Assembly: GCF_020711235.1 (NCBI RefSeq)
Contig: NZ_JAJFAV010000001.1
Location: 186,001-250,000, forward strand
DNA from: Hymenobacter sp. 15J16-1T3B
GTDB lineage: Bacteria > Bacteroidota > Bacteroidia > Cytophagales > Hymenobacteraceae
Direction: 5' to 3'
Length of the DNA: 64,000 bases
Shown: piece by piece, positions 35,701 through 43,695 of the stretch
Numbering within the stretch: the stretch's first letter is position 1
How the letters are laid out: each line of letters starts with the position of its first letter
Program-made: the position numbers and the translations under genes
The notes under the pieces: model-generated
The model's input: the letters and a program-made list of their open reading frames with translations, nothing else
Database searches by the model: none
What the model was told of the DNA's origin: nothing

Positions 35701-37515
35701 GACAGCAATACCAAACCCCATATCACCGCCGCCGCCACCACCGGATACTGCCCACGCCCACGTGCCGGTGGTCGAGCTCCATTTCGCAACAAACACATCA
35801 GAGGAGGCTTCGCTGACGAGTGTGGTGTTACCAAAGACCACTTGGCCGCTGAAATACCCTACTGAGAATACGTCACCGGCTGCGTTTGCCGCAGTGGCTT
35901 GCGTAATAGCGGTACCTGGGGCAGTACGAGAAAAGCTAGCGTACTGCCAAGCACCAGTAGCTGGATCAAGCGTGGCCTGCACAGTGCTATTGGGAGGCAG
36001 CATCTGCTCCGTATCAAAGCGATAGGAGTAAATATCAATAGCTATATTAACGTATAAAGCCGTTCGGCCCACAGCTAGGCTATAGCCAATTTCAGCACTG
36101 GCCCCACCCGTAGCAGTCACCCAGTTGCATGAGGCGTTATTACCTGCATCAGTGTATTTGGCTACGAATGCGTCAGCATTTGCAAGCCAATCCTTGCCAC
36201 TAAGCGGGATGTTGCCGAACCGTACACCCTGCCCATCAGCGCTATCGTTGTATACATAACCAGTCACATACACGCTGGTACCGTCAACGGCAACGTCATA
36301 ACTAATGTCGTTGCCAGACCCACCGCCGGTTACGGCCCAGTTATAACTCACACCGCTACCCGCATCGGTATATTTCGCGGTAAACATATTTAGGTTGGCG
36401 TTAGTCCCGCTTCCACTGAGCGGCATGCCCCCAAACTGCACCCCCTGGCTGTTAGCGCTAGTATTCGTTACGGTGCCAGTGATATACACACTGCTACCGT
36501 TGAGGGCAATGTTATTGCCTTGGTCGGCGCCAGTGCCACCGCCAGTCGTGGCCCAAGTGCACGTGGTGCTATTGCCCGCATCAGTGTATTTCACCAGGAA
36601 CGCATCCCAACTGATTGCAGTACTGGCTCCATTGACCGTAACGCCGCCAAACTGTACCGCCCTACTATTAGAGCTATTATTTGTTACTGCACCCGTAACG
36701 TACACACTATTCGCATCGGCGACAATAGCATTACCGATGTCATCACCTGCGCCCCCCCCGATGGAGGCCCAGTTGTAGGTAGCGTTGCTGCCGGCATCGG
36801 TATACTTAACTACGAACACATCTAACCCGGAAGTAGCACCGGCTCCGTTAAGTGCAGTATTGCCGAACTGCACATTCTGGGCGTTAGCAAGGTTGTTCGT
36901 TACGTTGCCCGTGATGTACACGCTGCTCCCGCTCACAGCAACGCCATTCCCAGTGTCGTTGCTAGCTCCACCACCGGTTACAGCCCAGTTATAGGTGACG
37001 TTACCACCTACGTCGGTGTATTTAGCAACAAACACGTCTCTAGTTGCGAAGCCGCTAGTTCCATTAAGTGCAGTATTGCCGAACTGCACGTTCTCGCTGT
37101 TGGCAAGACTGTTTGTCACATAGCCCGTGACGTACACGCTGCTCCCACTTACGGCAATGCCCCAACCTTGGTCGCTGCCAGTACCACCGGCGCGCACAGC
37201 CCAGACCCAGGCTCCGGAAGCCGCATTCCACTTGGCGATGAAGACGTCATTGAAACCAGCGCTGACCAGGGTGGTGCTACCGAAAGCTACCTGCCCACTG
37301 AAATGACCGACCAAGAGCACGTCTCCAGCCGCATTTACCACTGTGCCGCGCGTAATAGCTGTACCCGAAGCCCCAGTAGTCTGTTCCGACGATAAAGCTA
37401 TTTCCCAGGCTGGTGCCTGCGCCCAGCTCAATTGTGGCATAGCCAACAATAAACAAACCCCAAACCAGGACATCAGGGCCCAGTAATTCCTCCAAAGAAG
37501 GCACAAATGCTTCAT
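32767..37515 (-). CDS. Giant SBBP-like-repeat T9SS type A cargo protein, 1582 aa
   Basis: ATG at 37515 gives the signal peptide ending MPQLSWAQA; the frame is open 24 codons upstream. Residues ~100-1000 are 72-residue repeats with the consensus WAVTGGG..xD.G, AVSGSSVYVTG, VQFG, LNG and FVAKYTDAG. They form two superblocks, each opened by a related header (GTAITRGTVVNAAGDV and GTAITQATAANAAGDV) and holding about six units. An IPT/TIG domain (FNPNPAGVGQLVTVTGSNL, ~1001), a LamG-type lectin domain (LAFDGLDDYVSVPASPAF, ~1088), an FN3 domain (~1308) and a T9SS sorting domain (VYPNPAPGAATL, ~1512, to the end) follow. The gene is the only one in a 5-kb segment bounded by direct repeats, and its GC content looks lower than that of the surrounding accessory genes. 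Function unknown; surface binding is likely. Confidence 0.9.
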   Translation of the reverse strand: MKHLCLLWRNYWALMSWFGVCLLLAMPQLSWAQAPAWEIALSSEQTTGASGTAITRGTVVNAAGDVLLVGHFSGQVAFGSTTLVSAGFNDVFIAKWNAASGAWVWAVRAGGTGSDQGWGIAVSGSSVYVTGYVTNSLANSENVQFGNTALNGTSGFATRDVFVAKYTDVGGNVTYNWAVTGGGASNDTGNGVAVSGSSVYITGNVTNNLANAQNVQFGNTALNGAGATSGLDVFVVKYTDAGSNATYNWASIGGGAGDDIGNAIVADANSVYVTGAVTNNSSNSRAVQFGGVTVNGASTAISWDAFLVKYTDAGNSTTCTWATTGGGTGADQGNNIALNGSSVYITGTVTNTSANSQGVQFGGMPLSGSGTNANLNMFTAKYTDAGSGVSYNWAVTGGGSGNDISYDVAVDGTSVYVTGYVYNDSADGQGVRFGNIPLSGKDWLANADAFVAKYTDAGNNASCNWVTATGGASAEIGYSLAVGRTALYVNIAIDIYSYRFDTEQMLPPNSTVQATLDPATGAWQYASFSRTAPGTAITQATAANAAGDVFSVGYFSGQVVFGNTTLVSEASSDVFVAKWSSTTGTWAWAVSGGGGGGDMGFGIAVSGNSVYATGFVAASADFPVRFGEVSVAGASATSGLDVFVVKYTDAGSSAICNWAMAGGGADGDVGNGIAVSGSSVYVTGYITNNSANSKAVQFGGVPLSGASATSSVDAFLVKYTDTGNGATYNWAVAGGGTNSDQGIGIAVNGTSVYMVGIMSNTSANSQSVQFGGVPLSGSGTSTNQDVFITKYTDAGNSVTYNWGTAGGGAGIDGSNSIAVSGTTLYVGGYANNNSNNANGVQFGGVTLNGASSSLTADAFIAKYTDAGSHATGVWAVAGGGTGADRVNRIALNGNNLYVSGNISTTSTNAQGVRFGGVALSGSGTTANLDVFVAKYTDAGSNVTYNWATAGGGAGTDLGASISYSNNQLVIGGAVALPAAFGSISLSGTTTQAAFLAKLTLSDPSISAFNPNPAGVGQLVTVTGSNLSGVTALTVNGVDATPSLTNNTATSISFRVPSGTPTSGITTLSTTAGSTTSTLFQTVPAPGNALAFDGLDDYVSVPASPAFRFGTGDFTIEAWVRTAGTSGTYVAVGSTGNGEEYWLGMTNQHAALSVSGGIIVEGASVLNDNHWHHLAGVRDGGQLTIYVDGVAERTLINNRSASPLAELGIGHLGGGSYWPGRIDEVRIYNAALSLEQLQTELRGVMPSQSANLQLYLNFDAGILAAVNSGANAGLTTLYDLSPNAYVAALSNFALSSGNTTSNWVSSYALVVPVATAASGTGANEFTASWTAPAFGTVTSYVLDVSTTADFATPVAGSPFLIAAPASNYVVTGLPDTVGSYFYRVRATNNVLGETGPTSNVVTVATPLPVELTSFTATRQGQTGVRLAWMTAQEKNSAYFQVERSLDGRTFTALGMPVAAVGTSTTQCSYHLIDTAFPANARVLYYRLRIVDQDATFAYSNVQTVHLGEAMARLVVYPNPAPGAATLTGAYPGAEVEVLDTQGHLLLRAKADAAGAVYLRLPVRAPAGVYMVRSGSKAVRLINK

Positions 37516-37771
37516 GCGATAAGTAGAGCAACGATGTAGAACCGTAGCCAGCACCAGGGTAGCTTCACTGGCCGAAATATTTACCAATTAGAACGCCCTA
37601 AAGATAGGGTTATCCAACTGGGTGAGGTCGGCAACTTATTGGCTGACAGCAAAGCGTAATTCTTTGATGAATGGAAAGCCAGTCGCTGCAAGTAGCAAAG
37701 CCAATAATTGGACGGAGCTACCATAGCGCACTGGTCTCACTGATATTTTGCCGTATTAGTGTGGGGCTTCG

Positions 37772-37844
37772 AGGAGCTGGCCGGGCGGCAGTACATGCAC
37801 TTGTAACAACAAACCGGCCCGCCTCCCTAGCGGGAAGCGGGCCG
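37772..37844. repeat. 73-bp direct repeat, right copy
   Basis: A second copy of the HAD 3' end, stop and hairpin, here not attached to any HAD coding sequence. The 256 bp between the SBBP start and this copy (37516-37771) hold the presumed SBBP promoter region and nothing else recognisable. Right after it comes the 3' end of atpG. Confidence 0.9.
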
Positions 37845-37845
37845 G
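37814..37845. terminator. Hairpin, right copy, after atpG
   Basis: CCGGCCCGC pairs with GCGGGCCGG, with inner CCC/GGG pairing around TAGC. It ends the ATP synthase transcript on the minus strand. Before the insertion one hairpin probably served both HAD (+) and atpG (-). Confidence 0.65.
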
Positions 37846-37867
37846 CTTCGGTCTTGTAAGGCCGGTT

Positions 37868-38761
37868 CTAGCGGCTGGCTGCCAGTGCCTCAGCGCCGCC
37901 CACGATTTCGAGAATCTCGTTCGTAATGGCGGCCTGACGGCCCCGGTTGTAGGTCAGCTTAAGGGCCTTGAGCAGTTCACCGGCGTTTTCGGTGGCTTTG
38001 TCCATGGCCGTCATGCGGGCGCCGTGCTCCGAGGCGTTGCTTTCCAGCACGGCCTTGTAGAGTTGAATCTTCAGCGAGGTCGGAATCAGGCTCTCGACGA
38101 TTTCCTCCTTGCTCGGCTCGAAGATGTAGTCCACATTCGAGGTAGCAGCGGTGGTCGTAGCGGATTCAGCGGGCGGGAGGATGGGCAGTAACTGCTCGGC
38201 GCGAATGATCTGCGTGGCAACGTTCTTGAACTCGTTGTACACGATGACCACTTGGTCGAACTGTCCTTCGCGGAAACCGGCCATGGCCTGCTCCGCGGCT
38301 ACGCGCACCGTATCGAACGACAGCTGCTGGAACACGTGGGTGTAGTTGCCCACCAGCTCGCCGCGGCGCCCGAAGTAGTCATGGGCCTTACGGCCGATAG
38401 CCATGATGCTCACGCCACCGTTGGCGGCTTGGGTGGCGTAGCGCTCCTGAACAACCTGGTTCACACCCTTGAACACGTTGCTGTTGAAAGCACCGGCCAA
38501 GCCGCGGTCCGAGGTAATGGCAATGATGAGCACGCGGCGCACTTCGCGCTGCACGCCGTAGCCACCGGTCACGTCGGCATCAGCTCCCTGCGAGAGGTTG
38601 CTCAGGATGCCGTTGAGCCGCTGGGCGTAGGGCCGCATGCGCATGATGTTGTCCTGCGCGCGGCGCAGCTTGGCCGCCGCCACCATTTTCATGGCTTTGG
38701 TGATTTGCTGCGTCGAGCTGACCGACTGAATCCGGCCGCGGATTTCCTTTAAGTTAGCCAT
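37868..38761 (-). CDS. atpG: F-type ATP synthase gamma subunit
   Basis: A 297-residue central stalk subunit. The N-terminal helix (MANLKEIRGRIQSVSSTQQITKAMKMVAAAKLRRAQ) and the C-terminal one (ARMTAMDKATENAGELLKALKLTYNRGRQAAITNEILEIVGGAEAL) that form the rotor shaft are both intact, with SDRGLAGAFNSNVFKGV between. Last gene of the operon here. atpD and atpC are not next to it; in Bacteroidetes they usually lie in a separate locus. Confidence 0.97.
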   Translation of the reverse strand: MANLKEIRGRIQSVSSTQQITKAMKMVAAAKLRRAQDNIMRMRPYAQRLNGILSNLSQGADADVTGGYGVQREVRRVLIIAITSDRGLAGAFNSNVFKGVNQVVQERYATQAANGGVSIMAIGRKAHDYFGRRGELVGNYTHVFQQLSFDTVRVAAEQAMAGFREGQFDQVVIVYNEFKNVATQIIRAEQLLPILPPAESATTTAATSNVDYIFEPSKEEIVESLIPTSLKIQLYKAVLESNASEHGARMTAMDKATENAGELLKALKLTYNRGRQAAITNEILEIVGGAEALAASR

Positions 38762-38778
38762 GCTTGCTAAAAAGAGTT

Positions 38779-38863
38779 GTCAGTTGCCGGTTGTCAGTTG
38801 TTAGTCTGGACGCCGCGGAGCCGGGCTCCGACGGGTCCTAACAACCCACAACTGACAACTGAC
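38779..38863 (-). other. Imperfect intergenic hairpin between atpA and atpG
   Basis: A 26-bp arm beginning GTCAGTTG pairs with one ending CAACTGAC at 22 of 26 positions. Each arm contains the short unit TTGTCAGTTG repeated. The whole fills most of the 113-bp gap and would fold in the atp mRNA. It may adjust relative expression or be a small palindromic repeat element. Confidence 0.5.
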
Positions 38864-38874
38864 GACTAGCTAGA

Positions 38875-40458
38875 TTACTTGGCAGCGTACGAGGCCGACA
38901 GGTCGTTGATTACCTGGCGGATGGTGCCCGTGATGGTGTCGTCGAGCTTACCGGCTTTCAGGCCAGCCAGCACGTCGGCGTGACGGGTGTTCATCACCTG
39001 CGTGAACTCCTTCTCGAACTCGCGCACACGGTTTACCGGCACACGGTCCAAGAGGCCGTTAGTAGCAGCGTAGATGATGGCCACCTGGTCTTCCACCTTC
39101 ACCGGCGAGAACTGGGGCTGCTTCAGGATTTCCAGGTTGCGACGGCCACGCTCGATGGTGAGCTTGGTCGAGGCATCCAGGTCCGAGCCGAACTTGGCGA
39201 AGGCTTCCAGTTCGCGGAACTGGGCCTGGTCCAGCTTCAGCGTGCCGGCCACCTTCTTCATCGACTTGATCTGGGCCGAGCCACCCACGCGCGATACCGA
39301 AATACCCACGTTGATGGCCGGACGGATACCCGAGTTGAACAGGTTCGTCTCGAGGAAAATCTGCCCGTCGGTAATCGAAATTACGTTGGTCGGGATGTAC
39401 GCCGATACGTCACCAGCCTGGGTTTCGATGATGGGCAGAGCCGTCAGCGAACCGCCGCCCTTCACGATGCCTTTCAGGCTATCGGGCAGGTCGTTCATGT
39501 TGCGGGCAATGTCGTCCGAGGCGTTAACCTTGGCGGCACGCTCCAGCAAGCGGCTGTGCAGGTAGAATACATCGCCGGGGTACGCTTCGCGGCCCGGGGG
39601 GCGGCGCAGCAGCAACGACACTTCGCGGTAAGCCACAGCTTGCTTCGAGAGGTCATCGTACACCACGAGGGCCGGACGGCCGGTGTCGCGGAAGAACTCA
39701 CCGATGGCAGCACCGGTGAAGGGCGCGAAGAACTGCATCGGAGCGGGGTCAGCGGCCGAAGCCGAAACCACCACCGTGTAGTCCATGGCACCGCCGCGCT
39801 GCAGCGAGTTTACGATCTGGGCTACCGTCGAGGCCTTCTGGCCGATGGCCACGTAGATGCAGAATACAGGCTCGCCGCGCTCGAAGAACTCGCGCTGGTT
39901 CAGGATGGCGTCAAGCGCAACGGTCGATTTGCCGGTCTGACGGTCACCGATGATCAGCTCGCGCTGGCCACGGCCGATCGGAATCATGGCGTCGATAGCC
40001 TTGATGCCGGTTTGTAGGGGCTCGTTTACCGGCTGGCGGAAGATTACGCCCGGGGCTTTGCGCTCCAGCGGCATGTCGTACAGCTCGCCGGCAATGGGGC
40101 CGCGGCCGTCGATGGGCTGGCCCAGCGTGTTGACCACGCGGCCCACGATGCCCTCGCCTACTTTGATCGAGGCAATCTTGTTGGTGCGGCGCACGGTGGC
40201 ACCCTCGCGGATTTCCGAGTAGTCGCCGAGCATTACGGCACCTACGTTGTCTTCTTCGAGGTTCAAAACCAGTGCCTGCAGACCGTTCTCGAACTCAATC
40301 AGTTCACCCGACTGGGCTTTCGAGAGGCCGTAGATGCGGGCTACCCCGTCGCCAACCTGCAGCACCGTACCGACTTCTTCGAGTTCGGCTTCGGTCTTGA
40401 AATTGGACAACTGCTCCCGCAGAATGGCGGATACTTCATCCGGACGTACTTCTGCCAT
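38875..40458 (-). CDS. atpA: F-type ATP synthase alpha subunit
   Basis: A 527-residue protein of the catalytic F1 head (non-catalytic nucleotide sites). The P-loop GDRQTGKST, the [26 protein letters not shown] block and the C-terminal signature region ([17 protein letters not shown]) are all present. The start [17 protein letters not shown] is standard. Nine bp separate it from atpH upstream. Confidence 0.98.
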   Translation of the reverse strand: MAEVRPDEVSAILREQLSNFKTEAELEEVGTVLQVGDGVARIYGLSKAQSGELIEFENGLQALVLNLEEDNVGAVMLGDYSEIREGATVRRTNKIASIKVGEGIVGRVVNTLGQPIDGRGPIAGELYDMPLERKAPGVIFRQPVNEPLQTGIKAIDAMIPIGRGQRELIIGDRQTGKSTVALDAILNQREFFERGEPVFCIYVAIGQKASTVAQIVNSLQRGGAMDYTVVVSASAADPAPMQFFAPFTGAAIGEFFRDTGRPALVVYDDLSKQAVAYREVSLLLRRPPGREAYPGDVFYLHSRLLERAAKVNASDDIARNMNDLPDSLKGIVKGGGSLTALPIIETQAGDVSAYIPTNVISITDGQIFLETNLFNSGIRPAINVGISVSRVGGSAQIKSMKKVAGTLKLDQAQFRELEAFAKFGSDLDASTKLTIERGRRNLEILKQPQFSPVKVEDQVAIIYAATNGLLDRVPVNRVREFEKEFTQVMNTRHADVLAGLKAGKLDDTITGTIRQVINDLSASYAAK

Positions 40459-40467
40459 GATGCTGAC

Positions 40468-41025
40468 TTATAGTTGGGCTTGGAAGGGGTTCTCTTTGAA
40501 GGTGGACCGCAGGCGGTTGAGGCGCGTGCGAACCGAGTCGTCGATCTGCCGGTCGCCGAGGCGGAGGACAAAGCCCCCGATCAGCGAGGGGTCCACGTGC
40601 TCTTTGAGGAGCACCTGGCCGCCGGTTTGATCTTGTACCAGACGCTCCACGTGGGCGCGGAGTTCCGGGGTGAGCGGGGTGGCCGTGGTCACGTCCGCCG
40701 ATTGAATACCGCGCAGCTTGTTGAACTGGGCCAGGAATTCCGGGGCCACAAATTCCAACGCGTTTTCGCGGTTCTTTTGGGTAATGATGGTGAAGAACCG
40801 CATGGTCAGGTCCGACACCTTGCCGTCAAACAGCCGCCGCAGGATGGCCAGCTTCTTGTCGTGCTGCACGATGGGGTTGCGCAGCAGCAGGCGCAAATCG
40901 CGGCTGCCGTCCAAGGTGTTGCCGAACAGGTCCATGTCCTGTTTCACTGCATCCAGCGTACCCTGCTCATTCGCCAAATCCAGCAAGGACTTGGCGTAGC
41001 GGGCGGCGACTCGTAGTTCAGACAT
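40468..41025 (-). CDS. atpH: F-type ATP synthase delta subunit
   Basis: A 185-residue peripheral-stalk subunit linking F1 to the b subunit. The N-terminal helical domain (MSELRVAARYAKSLLDLANEQGTLDAV) and the C-terminal part with DPSLIGGFVLRLGDRQIDDSVRTRLNRL are typical of the OSCP/delta family. Close coupling to atpA (9 bp) suggests translational linkage. Confidence 0.95.
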   Translation of the reverse strand: MSELRVAARYAKSLLDLANEQGTLDAVKQDMDLFGNTLDGSRDLRLLLRNPIVQHDKKLAILRRLFDGKVSDLTMRFFTIITQKNRENALEFVAPEFLAQFNKLRGIQSADVTTATPLTPELRAHVERLVQDQTGGQVLLKEHVDPSLIGGFVLRLGDRQIDDSVRTRLNRLRSTFKENPFQAQL

Positions 41026-41039
41026 TGGGGAATGGTATT

Positions 41040-41109
41040 GAGTATTTGGTATTGAGTACTGAGTAGAGCGTCCCGGGAGAGAAGTCTAGCTACTCAATAC
41101 TCCATACTC
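41040..41109 (-). other. Imperfect intergenic hairpin between atpF and atpH
   Basis: A 19-bp arm (41040-41058) built of GAGTATT/GTATTGAGTA units pairs with 41091-41109 at 16 of 19 positions. It fills the 88-bp gap, as the analogous structure does between atpA and atpG. Confidence 0.5.
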
Positions 41110-41113
41110 ACTA

Positions 41114-41605
41114 CTAGTTGAGTTTTACCTCTTGCAGGTAGTCGGTCACCAGCTGCTTTTGGGCGGTGGCATCCGTGAGTTCTCGGCGCAGGATGCGCTC
41201 GGCAATGTCGATGGACAGTTGCGCGGCCGTGTTTTTCACTTCGGCCAGAGCAGCTTGTTTCTCGTTTTGGATGGCTTCGCGGGCCTGCATGATCATGCGG
41301 GCGCCTTCGTCCGTGGCCTTCTGCTTGGCCGTCTCGATGAGCTGGTTGCTCATGGCGGCGGCTTCCTTCAGGATACGGTCGCGCTCCTGCCGGGCTTCGG
41401 CCAGCAGCTTTTCGTTGCCGGCCTTCAGAGCCTGCATTTCCAGCTTGGCCTGGTCGGCCTGGCGCAGGGCGCCTTCGATGCTCTCCTCCCGCTCGCTCAG
41501 GGCGGCCAGGATGGGCTTCCACGCGAAAGCGCGCAGAATGAGCAGCAGGATGATGAAGATGGCCAGCTGCCAAAACAGCAAGCCGAAACTAGGGTTGGTA
41601 AGCAT
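41114..41605 (-). CDS. atpF: F-type ATP synthase b subunit
   Basis: A 163-residue protein with one N-terminal membrane helix (FGLLFWQLAIFIILLLILRAFAW) followed by a long charged coiled coil (ALSEREESIEGALRQADQAKLEMQALKAGNEKLLAEARQERD, about 35-130), which forms the stator stalk. Length and layout match bacterial b subunits. It is followed by atpH after a hairpin gap. Confidence 0.96.
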   Translation of the reverse strand: MLTNPSFGLLFWQLAIFIILLLILRAFAWKPILAALSEREESIEGALRQADQAKLEMQALKAGNEKLLAEARQERDRILKEAAAMSNQLIETAKQKATDEGARMIMQAREAIQNEKQAALAEVKNTAAQLSIDIAERILRRELTDATAQKQLVTDYLQEVKLN

Positions 41606-41691
41606 GGTCGCTTAGCAGATTGCTAGGTGAGAAATGGGCCCCGCGCGGCGTCGCTACGGAGCCGCCCGAAACAACCCAATAACAGCATCTA

Positions 41692-41734
41692 GCCCGGCCC
41701 ACCTGTTTTCTTGAGGAAAAGCAGGCGGCCGGGC
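41692..41734 (-). other. Strong hairpin between atpE and atpF
   Basis: GCCCGGCC (41692-41699) pairs with GGCCGGGC (41727-41734); inside, CCTG/CAGG and TTTTC/GAAAA add pairs around a TTGA loop. It lies 12 bp after the atpE stop. No T-run follows on the minus strand, so it more likely marks or stabilises the 3' end of an atpB-atpE mRNA than terminates fully. Such a site would help produce excess c subunit; this is inference. Confidence 0.6.
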
Positions 41735-41745
41735 CAGTTATGCTA

Positions 41746-42006
41746 CTACTGCAGTTTCAGAGCAATCAGCAGGCAGACTACGACGGCGAACAGAGCTGCA
41801 CCTTCAACGAGGGCCGCTACGATCAGCATAGCCGTCTGGATTTTGCCCGAAGCCTCGGGCTGGCGGCCGATAGCCTCCATGGCGCTGCCGCCAATGCGAC
41901 CGATGCCGAGGCCGGCACCCAGGATAGCCAGGCCAGCACCGATACCAGCGCCCATTACGGCCAGACCAACAGCATTAACGACCTGCAGCAACAGAGTGAG
42001 AAGCAT
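41746..42006 (-). CDS. atpE: F-type ATP synthase c subunit (proteolipid)
   Basis: An 86-residue hairpin of two membrane helices, with GAGIGAGLAILGAGLGIGRIGGSAMEAIGRQPEA as the first helix and loop and ALVEGAALFAVVVCLLIAL as the second. The ion-binding Glu is in VEGAALF; the residues that make Na+ sites (Glu followed by Ser/Thr) are not seen, so the ring should carry protons. It needs many copies per complex. The start MLLTLLLQVVNAVG is usual for Bacteroidetes. Confidence 0.97.
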   Translation of the reverse strand: MLLTLLLQVVNAVGLAVMGAGIGAGLAILGAGLGIGRIGGSAMEAIGRQPEASGKIQTAMLIVAALVEGAALFAVVVCLLIALKLQ

Positions 42007-42081
42007 AAAACAGGGGTTTGGGGAGTGTGAAAAGGAAAAATTCGAAATGAAAAGGAAAAGCGAAGTGGGGTAGGCCGCCGC

Positions 42082-43170
42082 TTAGTGGGCGTGCGACACG
42101 TGGGCCGGCGCGTCGGCGTCGTCGCCGCCGATGCCGTAGTCGTGGTCATCGTGCTCCTCCACGGCGCCGCCGATGTACATGGCGGTCAGCAGCGTGAAGA
42201 TGTAAGCTTGCAGCAGGGCCACCAGCAGCTCCAGGCAGTTGATGAACAAGCCGAAGGCCAGCGACAGCGGCGACACGGCCACCGTGTTGAAGATGAAGAT
42301 CAGCGAGATGAAGCTCAGGATGATGATGTGACCGGCCGTGATGTTGGCGAAGAGTCGGACCATCAGGGAGAAGGGCTTCGAAATCACGCCGATGAGTTCC
42401 ACCGGAATCATGATCGGGCGCAGCCACAGCGGTACCCCGGGCGTCCAGAAGATGTGGGACCAGTAGTACTTGTTGGAGCTGAACGTGGTGATGAGCAGCG
42501 TGATGAAGGCGAAAAGGAACGTGACGGCGAGGTTGCCGGTCAGGTTAGCGGCGCCCGGCAGCAAGCCCAGCAGGTTGTTGAACCAGATGAAGAAGAAGAT
42601 GGTCAACAGGTAGGGCAGGTACTTCTTGTACTTGGGCCCGATGGCCTTCTTACCGATTTCGTCGCGGACGAAGAGGATAATGGGCTCGAAGAACGACTGC
42701 AGGCCCTTGGGCGCGCGGCCGTGGTTCTTCTTGTAACCACCAGCTACCGAAGTAAATACCAGGATGAGCAGCAGCACGCTGATCAGCATCGAGGCCACGT
42801 TCTTGGTGATGCTGAAGTCGTACACGGGCGAGCCGTCGACCGACTCCAGGTGCTCGTGCTCCAGCTTCAAGCCGTCGTAGCTTTCCTTAAACTCGTGACC
42901 GAAGCGGCTCGACGAGAACACCGACAGGCCTTTGCCGGGGCGGTAGGCGATGATGGGCAGCGGCAGCGTAACGTGCGATTCGCCAATGGAGGTAAAGTGC
43001 CATTCGTGCGAGTCGCCTACGTGGTGCAGAATCATCTCGCCGGCGTTGAACTTGCCCTCTTCCGTGGCTTCAACCTGCGTGTCAGCGGTGGTGGATACCT
43101 CTACGGGGTGCTCCTGCGCGAAAACGGGCAGGGTCAAAATCCAGAAGGCAAGGGCGAGAAACCGCTTCAT
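42082..43170 (-). CDS. atpB: F-type ATP synthase a subunit
   Basis: A 362-residue protein, longer than the E. coli subunit because of an N-terminal signal-peptide-like region (MKRFLALAFWILTLPVFAQE) and a periplasmic segment of about 100 residues, as in other Bacteroidetes. The essential Arg is in PFSLMVRLFANITAGHI, and the last membrane helices ELLVALLQAYIFTLLTAMYIG end before a His/Asp-rich tail. It forms the proton half-channels. The tail EEHDDHDYGIGGDDADAPAHVSHAH is acidic and His-rich, without known role. Confidence 0.96.
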   Translation of the reverse strand: MKRFLALAFWILTLPVFAQEHPVEVSTTADTQVEATEEGKFNAGEMILHHVGDSHEWHFTSIGESHVTLPLPIIAYRPGKGLSVFSSSRFGHEFKESYDGLKLEHEHLESVDGSPVYDFSITKNVASMLISVLLLILVFTSVAGGYKKNHGRAPKGLQSFFEPIILFVRDEIGKKAIGPKYKKYLPYLLTIFFFIWFNNLLGLLPGAANLTGNLAVTFLFAFITLLITTFSSNKYYWSHIFWTPGVPLWLRPIMIPVELIGVISKPFSLMVRLFANITAGHIIILSFISLIFIFNTVAVSPLSLAFGLFINCLELLVALLQAYIFTLLTAMYIGGAVEEHDDHDYGIGGDDADAPAHVSHAH

Positions 43171-43202
43171 TCAGAATGATTTAGGGTCAGATGAGTCCAA
43201 AA

Positions 43203-43610
43203 CTATGCCTCCGAAGAGGGCTGTTTTGAAAACGGGCGCAAGTTAGTCACGACGTTCCAGACTTCAAACCCGGTATAGAGAAAATACAGAAGGAAGAACA
43301 GGCCCAAAAAAGTCCAAGTGCTGTGCCCCGCCTTGGCGCCGCCGCGCACTAAATAGGTTACAACGACTACTAAAGCGAGTACCAAGCGCAGGGCCGTGGT
43401 GCTGAACCAAGCCGTCATCAACGATTCCGGGTCGCGCTGAAAGGCCCGCCAGGTCAGCCAGAAGGTCAGCGCCGTCAGCACCACAAAGAACAGCAACAGC
43501 CAGTCCGCGCTCGGGTGCACCACCGTTTCGCCGTACTGCAGGCGCAGGCCATAGATGCCGGCGCCGAGCAGGATAGAGAAGATGAGCAAATTGCGAAGGA
43601 AGCGGTTCAT
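43203..43610 (-). CDS. Small membrane protein of the atp operon (AtpI-like)
   Basis: A 135-residue protein with four hydrophobic helices (LLIFSILLGAGIYGL, LLLFFVVLTALTFWLTW, ALRLVLALVVVVTYLV, FLGLFFLLYFLYTGFEVWNVV). The frame is open to 43811, but ATG at 43610 gives the natural start MNRFLRNLLIF. Position just before atpB and its size match the poorly conserved subunit I/assembly-factor genes; direct sequence motifs are few. Confidence 0.75.
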   Translation of the reverse strand: MNRFLRNLLIFSILLGAGIYGLRLQYGETVVHPSADWLLLFFVVLTALTFWLTWRAFQRDPESLMTAWFSTTALRLVLALVVVVTYLVRGGAKAGHSTWTFLGLFFLLYFLYTGFEVWNVVTNLRPFSKQPSSEA

Positions 43611-43695
43611 CGGGGCGTAGCGCGGGTGAGCGGCGGGCGCAGAGGTCAAAGAGCGGGACTTGGGGCAGCCGTAAGGAAATCGGCCGCTGAAGAGT

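Noticed and set aside
34600-37250. CRISPR-like regular repeats in the SBBP gene region
   Set aside because: The repeats are coding, 72 codons long, degenerate and in frame; there are no short identical repeats with unique spacers and no cas genes.
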